DNA of 11,297 nt from Clostridia bacterium (GTDB taxonomy: Bacteria > Bacillota > Clostridia > Oscillospirales > Acutalibacteraceae): assembly GCA_900763035.1 (NCBI GenBank), contig CAAFIS010000203.1:1-11297 (forward strand), in the 5' to 3' direction. The notes below the pieces were generated by a model that made no database searches, was not told the DNA's origin, and worked only from the letters and a program-made list of their open reading frames with translations. Positions 1 to 6,297 of the stretch are shown here, in pieces (positions within the stretch are counted from its first letter, which is position 1; every line of letters starts with the position of its first letter). The position numbers were made by a program, and so were the translations under genes.

Positions 1-46
1 AAAGCACAGTCCCCCAGGCGGCGCGCGGCGACGGGGGCATGTATAG

Positions 47-733
47 TCACAGGGCAGAGAAAGCGGAAAGGAGCGCGGGCAGGGACAGCTGCGGCGTGGA
101 GGAGAGCGGGATATCCGGGCGGCAGAGCGCCGCGTCCTGCGGATCCTCCGGCAGCGCGACGGCGATGCCGACGGCGGGCATCCCGGCGGCGTGGATCGCC
201 GCGATGCCCGCGGATGCGTCCTCGATCCCGACGCAGCGGCCGGGCGGGCAGCCAACGCCCTCGGCGCACAGCAAAAAGATCGCGGGATCCGGCTTCGGCG
301 GCACGGCGGCCGCGTCGGCGATGTAGTCGAACCGGTCGGTCAGCTCCAGCCGCGACAGCACCTCCGGTGCGTTGCGGCTGGCGGAGGCGACGGCCAGCCG
401 CAGCCCCGACGCGCGCGCCGCCGTCAGCAGCGGCAGGATGCCGGGCAGCACGTCCGCCGCCGTCATGCCGGACAGCATCCGGCGATAGAGCGCATTTTTC
501 TCCTCCTCCATCGCGTGCAGCCGCTCCTCCGGCAGATCCGCGGCGGACAGGCCGTTATGTGCCAAAATGACCGTCAGCGAGCGGCGGCGGCTGACGCCCT
601 TGAGCCGCTCGTTGACCTGCCGGTCGAACCGCAGCCCGTGCGCCCGGCACAGCGCGTCCCATGCCTCGAAATGGAAGCGCGCGGTATCGGTCAGCACGCC
701 GTCCAGATCGAACAGCAACGCCTGCGGGATCAT
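47..733 (-). CDS. pgmB: Beta-phosphoglucomutase (HAD superfamily)
   Basis: A 228-residue cytoplasmic HAD-family enzyme, the usual length for beta-phosphoglucomutase, which converts beta-D-glucose 1-phosphate to glucose 6-phosphate. HAD motif I is DLDGVLTD, with nucleophile Asp9 and acid/base Asp11. His21 and Arg49 (in LKGVSR) match the His20 and Arg49 described for the Lactococcus enzyme. Motif II is ASAS (116-119), the motif III lysine is Lys147 in PPKPDP, and the metal-binding acids are Glu171-Asp172 in GIEDASAG. The start is set by a GGAGGT six bases upstream of the ATG and by the ATGA overlap with the stop of the GH65 gene. A longer reading frame up to 919 would run deep into GH65 and is rejected. 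The pair is the classical phosphorolysis module: GH65 releases beta-glucose 1-phosphate and this enzyme consumes it. The 46 bases after the stop hold only a weak CCCCC/GGGGG pairing, so the end of the operon is not visible. Confidence 0.95.
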   Translation of the reverse strand: MIPQALLFDLDGVLTDTARFHFEAWDALCRAHGLRFDRQVNERLKGVSRRRSLTVILAHNGLSAADLPEERLHAMEEEKNALYRRMLSGMTAADVLPGILPLLTAARASGLRLAVASASRNAPEVLSRLELTDRFDYIADAAAVPPKPDPAIFLLCAEGVGCPPGRCVGIEDASAGIAAIHAAGMPAVGIAVALPEDPQDAALCRPDIPLSSTPQLSLPALLSAFSAL

Positions 734-3069
734 CGGCTCACCTCCGCATACGGGGCGGTGAACACCGGCTGCGCGGGTGTGAGCTGCCCGGCCGTGCCGC
801 ACAGCTCCACGGCAACGGGAGCGGTCAGCCCCTCGCCGGTCAGGCGGCAGCCGGAGCGCGACAGGTCGGCCGTGATCCGCGCACCGCGCAGACAGAACGA
901 AAAGCGCAGCCCATCCCAAACGCGCGGCAGATGCGGTGCGCAGACGATGCCGCTATCGCCGACGGTCAGACCGCCGAAGCCGAACACGGTCATCTGCCAC
1001 GTGCCGCCGAAGTTGGCGAAATGCAGCCCGCTGACGGTGTTGAGCTTGCTGTCTGCGATGTCCAGATACGCGCAGCGGGAGAAATAGTCATAGGCCTGCT
1101 CCTCCATGCCCAGCCGCGCCGCCAGCCAGCCGTAGGGCGCGTAGCTCAGCGAGCTGTCGTGCGCGGTGCGCGGCTCGTAATACCGATAGGCGTTCTCCTT
1201 TTCCTCCACGGAAAAACGCTCCGGCAGCAGGCACATCAGCGTCACGGTGTCGGACTGCTTCGTCACCTGATAGAGCGGCAGCGCCTCGTAGGGGAGGGTG
1301 GAGTCGATGATGCGCTTGGCCGTCGGCTTGGCACGGGAGAGGTCGAGCGGCCGGCGCAGCCGGTAGGTGCTGTCCTCCCATACCAGCTGCCGCTCCTCGT
1401 CATACGCGATCCACAGCCGATCCGCGACGGCAGAGAACCCGGCGATCTCTTCCTCGGTCAGTCCGATCTTTTCGCACAGGGCGGCATACCTCTGCGGCGC
1501 GGTGTCGCGCAGAACGCCCAACAGCCGCGCGGCGGTGCATAGGTTCTCGCGCGCCATGGCGTTGGTGTAGGCGTTGTCGTCCACGATCACGTCGTACTCG
1601 TTCGGGCCGCGCACGGCCAAAATGTGCCGCCGCCCGTCCTGCGGATCGTCGTCGCTGCGGCTGATCCAAAAGCGTGCTGTTTCCGCCAAGATCTCCGCGC
1701 CGAAGTCGCGCAGGAAGGCACCGTCCCCGCTCATGGACAGGTACTGCCGGATCGCATAGGCGATATCCGCCACGATGTGGATCGCATAATATGCGCCGCA
1801 GCCGATCGGCGTTTGCTCGATGCCGTTCGTGCTGACCTGCCACGGGTACATCGCGCCGGAGAACCAGTTGTTTTTCGCGTGGCGGCGCGCGGCATCCAGC
1901 GTGTGATAGCGGAAGCGCAGCAGCCGCGCCGCCGCAGCGGGATCGGTGAAGGTGAAGAACGGCAGCTGGAAGATCTCGTTATCCCAAAACACGCAGCCCT
2001 CGTACATCTCGCCGGTCAGGCCGCGTGCGCCGATGCTCACGCGATCGGAACGTAACGGACAGGCGCACATCAGCTCGAACAGGCCGTAGCGCAGCGCGGT
2101 ATCGTCGTGCCGCGCGCGCTCCGGCGCATCCGGCGCGACGGTCACGGCCACGTCCGCCATGCGCCACCGGTCGGCCCATGCCGCGCGGTGCGCTGTGCGT
2201 ACGGCAGAGAATACGTCCGTCTGTACGGCGAACGCTGCGGCTGCCGCAGCGGGATCCGGTGTGTCCTTCGTCGTCCACAGGCCGGTCAGCTTTTCCACGG
2301 TCAGGGTCTGCCCCGGCAGCAGCCGAACGGAAAAGCGTGTCCCGCACGCCTTGTCCTCCCGCACCGGCGTGCCGGGCACGGGCGCACCGTCCACGACCGC
2401 GCGCACCTGCTGCGCCGTGGCGACGGCCGTGCCGTCCGGATCGTCCAGCACGGCGGACAGCGTCCCGTCGCCCACCGTGCGCCGCACGATGTGATCGCGG
2501 CCGGGCTGGATCGGCAGCGGCTCGCAGCTGAGCTGATTAAGATCGCGCACATCGCTGTCGAGCATGGCGCACAGGCTGATCTCCACCGCCGCGTCCTCGG
2601 CCGTCAGTTCGACCTGCTGAGCCAGCCGGTGCTCCTCCACAAGGTCGGCAAAACGGACAAGGCGCACGGCCAGCCGTCCGCCGCCCGCCGCGGCATAGTC
2701 GTAGCGGCGGGCGTATTCGCCCGTCAGCAGCGACAGCGTCTGCTCCTGCGCCGAAGCTTTCGCGACACCGTCCACCGTTTCACCGTCCGCCGTCAGGCGC
2801 AGACGCAGGATGTTGATCAGATTACACAGTGTGCGGGTCTTGCCCTCCCACGCGTCGGCATCGCCGCGCCCGAAAACATCAGCAGCGTAGATGCCGCCGT
2901 TGCCGACCGGAACGGCGGCATCCTCCTCAAAAAAGCCGCGCACGCCGAAATAACCGTTGCCGACGGTGAACAGAGCGTCCCTCCCCTGTCGGCGCTCCGG
3001 ATCGAAGCCGCACACGGTCAGCGTATGTTCCGTGTAGCGCATCGGGAGCACGTTTTGTGCGTTTTGCAT
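730..3069 (-). CDS. GH65 inverting disaccharide phosphorylase (maltose/kojibiose/nigerose phosphorylase family)
   Basis: A 779-residue cytoplasmic protein of full GH65 length. These enzymes split an alpha-glucoside with inorganic phosphate into beta-glucose 1-phosphate and the remaining sugar. The architecture is an N-terminal beta-sandwich (about 1-265), a helical linker, an (alpha/alpha)6 barrel (about 320-700) and a small C-terminal sheet. Family signatures are FWDNEIFQLPF (from about 361), GPNEYD (488-493) with general acid Glu491, KQSD (604-607) and HDSSLS (637-642), the last two in the phosphate-binding region. The loop YPWQVSTNGIEQTP (408-421) differs from the PWESA-type loop I remember for maltose and kojibiose phosphorylases, so the acceptor sugar cannot be named. 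Start: two ATGs lie two codons apart (3075 and 3069). The second is preferred because the GGAAGG is 6 bases ahead of it; 3075 would give 781 residues. It is the first gene of a two-gene operon with pgmB (4-base ATGA overlap), behind its own promoter. Confidence 0.95.
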   Translation of the reverse strand: MQNAQNVLPMRYTEHTLTVCGFDPERRQGRDALFTVGNGYFGVRGFFEEDAAVPVGNGGIYAADVFGRGDADAWEGKTRTLCNLINILRLRLTADGETVDGVAKASAQEQTLSLLTGEYARRYDYAAAGGGRLAVRLVRFADLVEEHRLAQQVELTAEDAAVEISLCAMLDSDVRDLNQLSCEPLPIQPGRDHIVRRTVGDGTLSAVLDDPDGTAVATAQQVRAVVDGAPVPGTPVREDKACGTRFSVRLLPGQTLTVEKLTGLWTTKDTPDPAAAAAAFAVQTDVFSAVRTAHRAAWADRWRMADVAVTVAPDAPERARHDDTALRYGLFELMCACPLRSDRVSIGARGLTGEMYEGCVFWDNEIFQLPFFTFTDPAAAARLLRFRYHTLDAARRHAKNNWFSGAMYPWQVSTNGIEQTPIGCGAYYAIHIVADIAYAIRQYLSMSGDGAFLRDFGAEILAETARFWISRSDDDPQDGRRHILAVRGPNEYDVIVDDNAYTNAMARENLCTAARLLGVLRDTAPQRYAALCEKIGLTEEEIAGFSAVADRLWIAYDEERQLVWEDSTYRLRRPLDLSRAKPTAKRIIDSTLPYEALPLYQVTKQSDTVTLMCLLPERFSVEEKENAYRYYEPRTAHDSSLSYAPYGWLAARLGMEEQAYDYFSRCAYLDIADSKLNTVSGLHFANFGGTWQMTVFGFGGLTVGDSGIVCAPHLPRVWDGLRFSFCLRGARITADLSRSGCRLTGEGLTAPVAVELCGTAGQLTPAQPVFTAPYAEVSR

Positions 3070-3075
3070 AGTCAT

Positions 3076-3084
3076 CCTTCCTTT
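3076..3084 (-). promoter_or_regulatory. Ribosome binding site of the GH65 gene
   Basis: On the minus strand this reads AAAGGAAGG and touches the first ATG at 3075. Normal spacing favours the ATG at 3069, six bases further on. The site is purine-rich but lacks the GGAGG core seen in front of the other genes here. Confidence 0.6.
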
Positions 3085-3101
3085 CGGTCTGTTTTTTTCT
3101 C

Positions 3102-3130
3102 ATCATAGCATGGCCGCCATCCGCGGTCAA
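3102..3130 (-). promoter_or_regulatory. Sigma-A-type promoter of the GH65-pgmB operon
   Basis: On the minus strand, a -35 box TTGACC (3125-3130) is followed after exactly 17 bases by TATGAT (3102-3107), which is preceded by TGC to make an extended -10. A-rich tracts just upstream (about 3131-3170) resemble an UP element. Transcription would start near 3095, leaving a leader of roughly 25 bases. It is the best promoter match in the window. Confidence 0.75.
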
Positions 3131-3190
3131 GGCATCTTCTTTGCGGTGTTTTTCTCTTTTCTTTACGCGCTAACGCTCCGTGCCGAACTG

Positions 3191-3547
3191 CCCCGGCATC
3201 GGTTTTGCTTGCCCACGGCTCGTGCGGCGCCCCGGCGGTCTGTACCGAGCTGCCCCGGCAACGATACGCAGCTTGCTCTCTTGCCCACGGCTCGCGCAGC
3301 GCCTTGGCGGCCTGTACCGAGCTGCCCCGGCAACGATACGCGGCTTGCTCTCTTGCCCACGGCCCGCGCAGCGCCCCGGTGGCCTGTACCGAGCTGCCCC
3401 GGCGACGATACGCGGCTTGCTCTCTTGCCCACGGCTCGCGCAGCGCCCCGGCGTTCTGTACCGAGCTGCCCCGGCGACGATACGCAGCTTGCTCTCTTGC
3501 CTGCGGCTCGCGCAGCGCCCCGGCGTTCTGTACCGAGCTGCCCCGGC
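3191..3547. repeat. 72-bp tandem repeat array (minisatellite)
   Basis: Copies begin with CCCCGGC at 3191, 3253, 3325, 3397, 3469 and 3541 and end with TGTACCGAGCTG. The four central units are exactly 72 bp. The first is a diverged 62-bp unit and the last is cut off after 7 bases, just before the A-run of the terminator. Differences between units are few and nearly all transitions. Each unit holds two CCCCGG blocks. Because 72 is a multiple of 3, several frames stay open through the array (a 24-residue repeat in each), but none has a convincing ribosome site or a plausible protein. The array separates the terminator of the surface-protein gene from the GH65 promoter. Its function is unknown. 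Confidence 0.9.
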
Positions 3548-3549
3548 GT

Positions 3550-3586
3550 AAAAAAGCGCTGCCGATCGGATGACCGGCAGCGCTTT
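3550..3586 (-). terminator. Rho-independent terminator of the surface-protein gene
   Basis: A perfect 12-bp stem pairs 3553-3564 (AAAGCGCTGCCG) with 3575-3586 (CGGCAGCGCTTT) around a 10-base loop. On the minus strand the stem runs into six Ts (complement of 3550-3555). It starts 17 bases after the stop codon at 3603 and should close that transcript before the repeat array. Confidence 0.9.
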
Positions 3587-3602
3587 GCGGGAAGGGGCTT
3601 CG

Positions 3603-6116
3603 TCAGTTCTTTTTGCGGCGGGTCACCAAAGCCACGCCAGCGGCACCGAGCGTCGACGCCATCGCCGCGATCGGCAGAGCAACACCGGTCATCGGCGCGT
3701 CGGTCTTGCCGTCGTCCGGCTGCTCGGGGTCCTTCTTGCCGTCATCGGGCTGCTCGGGGTCTTTTTTGCCGTCGTCCGGCTGCTCCGGCTCGACATAGGT
3801 CGGATCGAGCGTCTTGTCGTACGCGCCGATCTGATACGCAGCCGGGTCGAGATAGATGTTGTTGTGGTCGCCGTTCTTCGTCGTGCCCTGCACGCAGAAG
3901 CGCACTGCGGCGCCCTTCTTCAGCGCAAGGTTCAGATCCGGCATCGTCGTGAACTGCTCGTCGATGTTCAGCTCCAGCGGGCGGCCGTTCTCCGGCCACA
4001 CGGTCACGCCGTCCACCTCGATCCACACCTTGATGGGATCCGACTTGGCCTGCCCGTCCCAGATGCCGATGCGGTCGGTCACCTCGCCGCCGGTCAGCAG
4101 CCACGTGGCCTCTGCCGGCGCGACAAAGGTCAGCGCAGCGACGGGGTTCTTGGTGTCGGCATAATAGCCGGAATTGAGCGCGTGCACATACTTGCCCTCA
4201 AGGAAGTTGGCGGTCTGGATGGTCGTGGACGGGTAGTTGTTGCCGTCGCTGACCTGATAGCCGCCCCAGCTCATGATCTGGGCGGCGATGGACGTTTCAA
4301 AGCGCAGTGCCGTGCCTTCCTCGATGCTGCCGGTGATGCCGTCGACACGGTATTGCAGCTTCCACGGGATATCGTAGGCATAGGAGGAGAAGTCGAACGC
4401 CTTGTCCTTGTCCGCGCCGTCGCCGCATTCGGTCACGGCGTTCTTGATCACGTCGACGCTGTCCAGCCCTTCGCTCAGCACCGTCAGGCGCACGGCCGCC
4501 TCGTTCGAGGTGTTCTTGCCGTCGCTCGCCGTAAAGGTGAAGGTATCGACGCCGGTATAGCCCTCGGCCGGCGTGTAGGTCACGGTGTCGTTCTCCGGCA
4601 CGGCCGTACCGTGCGCGGGCTGCTTGACCAGCGTGTAGGTCAGCGCCGTGCCGTTGTCGTCCTTCGCCTTCAGCGTGATGACGGCAGCGGTGTCTTTTTT
4701 GACCTTGACGGATGCGTTCTGCGCCACAGGCGCGACATTTTTATCCACCGTGATCTCGGCCGTGATCTCTACGGTGTCCGTACCGTCGGCAACGGTGGCC
4801 ACGAAAGTGTCCTTGCCGGTGTAGCCGTCCGCCGGGACATAGGTGAACGCGCCGTCCGCCGCCAAGGTCAGCGTACCGTGCGCGGGCTGCGTCCCCACCG
4901 ACGCGGTCAGTGCATCACCGTCCGCATCGCCGAGCTCCAGCGAGGCGGAGAGCGTTTCGCCCTCCAGCACGGAGAAGACGGTCTTTCCCGCCGAAGGCTT
5001 TTGGTTCGCCACGACCGTGACGTTCACCGTGCCGGTCGCGGAGGCACCGGCAGCATCGGTCACGGTGTAGGTGAAGGTGTCGGTCTGCCCGGCCGTCTCG
5101 GCCGCGGCAGTGTAAGTGAAGCGGCCGTCGCTCCCGATCGCGGCGCTGCCGCACGCCGGCGCATCCGCAAGAGCATAGGTCAGCGTGTCGCCCGCATCCG
5201 CATCCTTGCCCGGCAGCGTACCGGCCGCGGACTTCCCGGCCGAGCAGGTGATGTTCAGATCGCCGGCCGTCGGGGCGTTGTTGTCGGTGTTCGTGACCGT
5301 CGGGAAGAGGCGCACGGCCATCAGCCAGTTCTCGAGGCCGCTCGTGCCCCGGAAATCGACGATGAAGCGGATGCGTTCGCCCTGCTTCAGCTCGACATCC
5401 GTCAACGTCGGGAAGTCAACGGAAACGTTGTCCTTCGTGATGTAGGCATAGTCCGCATCGGCCGGCCACAGCTTCGTTTTGCCGGAAGGAACATAGGTCT
5501 CCATGTCCGCATCCTTGGCCATCCTGTGGATCGCAAAGCCGTACCTGACCGTGCTGTCCGGCGAAACGTACTGCCCTTCGTTATATTCCTCGCCGCCGGG
5601 GAAGTATTTGGGGTGCATCGGCCGGAAGGTGTCTGCGCCCTCGGCCGGGGCAAGCGTGTATTTGCCGTCCTTCGGCACGATGTAGGTGAAGCAGACCGCC
5701 GGGAAATTGCTCGGGTCGCCCAGCAGATACGGCATCCCGCACTGGATCTGCGCCTGCCCGTCGTTGCCGTTGTTCCAGTCCACACCGAAGATGAAGTTCT
5801 GGATCGAGTTGCCGCCCCACGTGTCCGTTTTCATCTGATTGAAGGAATAGAACCCGTCCCACTCGGGGTTCGCATCGTAATACTGGATGCGCCACGGGAA
5901 GTCGCCGAACAGGTCGTCCTGCGAAGGCTCGTTGTTGCCCGTCCAGCCGTGGTTTTTGTCCTCGAAATACTCGCGCATATAGTCCGCCATCCCAAGCGGG
6001 CTGCTCGGATCCGGTTTTTCGGTCAGCGCGCCGGGCGTCAGCGCCGCGAACGCGCCGGTGGCGATCAGCACCGCGGCAGTACCCACGGCAACGATCTTTT
6101 TGCGGATAGAAAACAT
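3603..6116 (-). CDS. Secreted anchored surface protein: twin beta modules, three cadherin-like repeats, sorting-type tail
   Basis: An 837-residue exported protein, not recognised as a named family member. It has a signal peptide (1 to about 30: MFSIRKK, a hydrophobic core, then small residues). Module A (about 73-272) holds PWRIQYYD, WGG, FTYIVPKDGKYTL, KLWP and a KQGERIRFIVDFRG strand. Three cadherin-like/Big_9-type repeats follow (about 277-369, 370-458, 459-548) with APTAGD/KPSAGK/APVAQN starts, PAHGT turns and GYTGxDTF motifs. Module B (about 583-765) repeats the landmarks of A: PWKLQYRVD, WGG, LTFVAPAEATWLL, TVWP and LKKGAAVRF. The tail has three PEQPDDGKK units, APMTG (807-811), a hydrophobic stretch and RRKKN, as in sortase substrates though not a strict LPXTG. 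Start: GAGGAGGG lies nine bases before ATG 6116. An in-frame ATG at 6206 would sit at the predicted transcription start and adds no signal sequence. I infer binding of glycan or polymer; no catalytic motif is seen. Confidence 0.85.
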   Translation of the reverse strand: MFSIRKKIVAVGTAAVLIATGAFAALTPGALTEKPDPSSPLGMADYMREYFEDKNHGWTGNNEPSQDDLFGDFPWRIQYYDANPEWDGFYSFNQMKTDTWGGNSIQNFIFGVDWNNGNDGQAQIQCGMPYLLGDPSNFPAVCFTYIVPKDGKYTLAPAEGADTFRPMHPKYFPGGEEYNEGQYVSPDSTVRYGFAIHRMAKDADMETYVPSGKTKLWPADADYAYITKDNVSVDFPTLTDVELKQGERIRFIVDFRGTSGLENWLMAVRLFPTVTNTDNNAPTAGDLNITCSAGKSAAGTLPGKDADAGDTLTYALADAPACGSAAIGSDGRFTYTAAAETAGQTDTFTYTVTDAAGASATGTVNVTVVANQKPSAGKTVFSVLEGETLSASLELGDADGDALTASVGTQPAHGTLTLAADGAFTYVPADGYTGKDTFVATVADGTDTVEITAEITVDKNVAPVAQNASVKVKKDTAAVITLKAKDDNGTALTYTLVKQPAHGTAVPENDTVTYTPAEGYTGVDTFTFTASDGKNTSNEAAVRLTVLSEGLDSVDVIKNAVTECGDGADKDKAFDFSSYAYDIPWKLQYRVDGITGSIEEGTALRFETSIAAQIMSWGGYQVSDGNNYPSTTIQTANFLEGKYVHALNSGYYADTKNPVAALTFVAPAEATWLLTGGEVTDRIGIWDGQAKSDPIKVWIEVDGVTVWPENGRPLELNIDEQFTTMPDLNLALKKGAAVRFCVQGTTKNGDHNNIYLDPAAYQIGAYDKTLDPTYVEPEQPDDGKKDPEQPDDGKKDPEQPDDGKTDAPMTGVALPIAAMASTLGAAGVALVTRRKKN
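3606..3698 (-). other. Sorting-type C-terminal signal of the surface protein
   Basis: Residues 807-837: APMTG, about 20 hydrophobic or small residues, then RRKKN at the very end. The order fits a cell-wall sorting signal with a variant pentapeptide. If no sortase accepts APMTG, the same segment would still serve as a membrane anchor. Confidence 0.55.
3702..3791 (-). repeat. Three 30-bp in-frame repeats coding the PEQPDDGKK linker
   Basis: Residues 776-805 form three ten-residue units, (D/E)PEQPDDGK(K/T), with only scattered synonymous differences in the DNA. A charged, proline-containing linker next to the anchor is common in Gram-positive surface proteins and probably spans the cell wall. 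Copy number may vary between strains. Confidence 0.85.
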
Positions 6117-6124
6117 CGGTCTTT

Positions 6125-6132
6125 CCCTCCTC
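6125..6132 (-). promoter_or_regulatory. Ribosome binding site that fixes the surface-protein start
   Basis: Minus-strand GAGGAGGG lies nine bases before the ATG at 6116, which begins a standard signal peptide. This decides against the in-frame ATG at 6206. Confidence 0.8.
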
Positions 6133-6140
6133 GTTTTTTT

Positions 6141-6194
6141 CGGGAACTCCGTTCCCGGAAGGTCCGATGCGCCGTCTGCGGCACGCAGAACGGC
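6141..6194 (-). promoter_or_regulatory. Two hairpins in the surface-protein mRNA leader
   Basis: Hairpin 1: 6171-6180 pairs with 6184-6194 (ten pairs, one bulged base, three-base loop). Hairpin 2: 6141-6147 (CGGGAAC) pairs perfectly with 6151-6157 (GTTCCCG) around three bases, directly upstream of the ribosome site. On the minus strand hairpin 2 is followed by As, not Ts, so it is not a terminator. The two may stabilise the mRNA 5' end or tune translation; no known riboswitch is recognised. Confidence 0.5.
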
Positions 6195-6212
6195 GGCATC
6201 TGCCATGATCTT

Positions 6213-6241
6213 ATTATACCGCGGGGGGACGTTCCGGCGAA
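6213..6241 (-). promoter_or_regulatory. Promoter of the surface-protein gene with perfect -10 and weak -35
   Basis: The minus strand carries a consensus TATAAT (6213-6218). The hexamer 17 bases upstream is TTCGCC (6236-6241), a poor -35 box with three matches. An AT-rich patch at about 6240-6285 lies just upstream in an otherwise GC-rich window. A good -10 with a poor -35 is typical of activator-dependent promoters. The AraC-type regulator encoded upstream is an obvious candidate activator, but this is inference. Confidence 0.6.
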
Positions 6242-6297
6242 ATAGTCGATTTCTTTGCTTTTATATAAGAATTTTTATCTTTCCCGCCGCCGGTCGG

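Noticed and set aside
11..37. CCCCC/GGGGG pairing after the beta-phosphoglucomutase as a terminator
   Set aside because: There are only five pairs around a long loop, and the window ends before any T-run could be judged.
47..919. Longer 290-residue start for the beta-phosphoglucomutase
   Set aside because: The extra 62 residues overlap GH65 coding sequence and do not belong to the HAD fold. A good ribosome site and ATGA overlap fix the start at 733.
2025..2531. Arg-rich plus-strand open frames opposite GH65 and the regulator genes
   Set aside because: They have shadow composition and no ribosome sites, and lie entirely opposite confidently assigned genes.
3191..3547. CRISPR array
   Set aside because: The whole 72-bp unit is repeated; there are no unique spacers between short repeats and no cas genes.
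3110..3952. Repetitive open frames on both strands through the 72-bp array
   Set aside because: The unit is a multiple of three, so frames stay open automatically. Starts lack ribosome sites, frames run into the terminator or gene, and the 24-residue repeats look like no protein domain.
3570..6245. An 891-codon open frame on the plus strand, antisense to the whole surface-protein gene
   Set aside because: It starts inside the terminator loop without a ribosome site and gives a low-complexity Arg/His/Val-rich product. Open antisense frames are expected opposite a GC-rich gene, and the minus-strand protein has clear domains.
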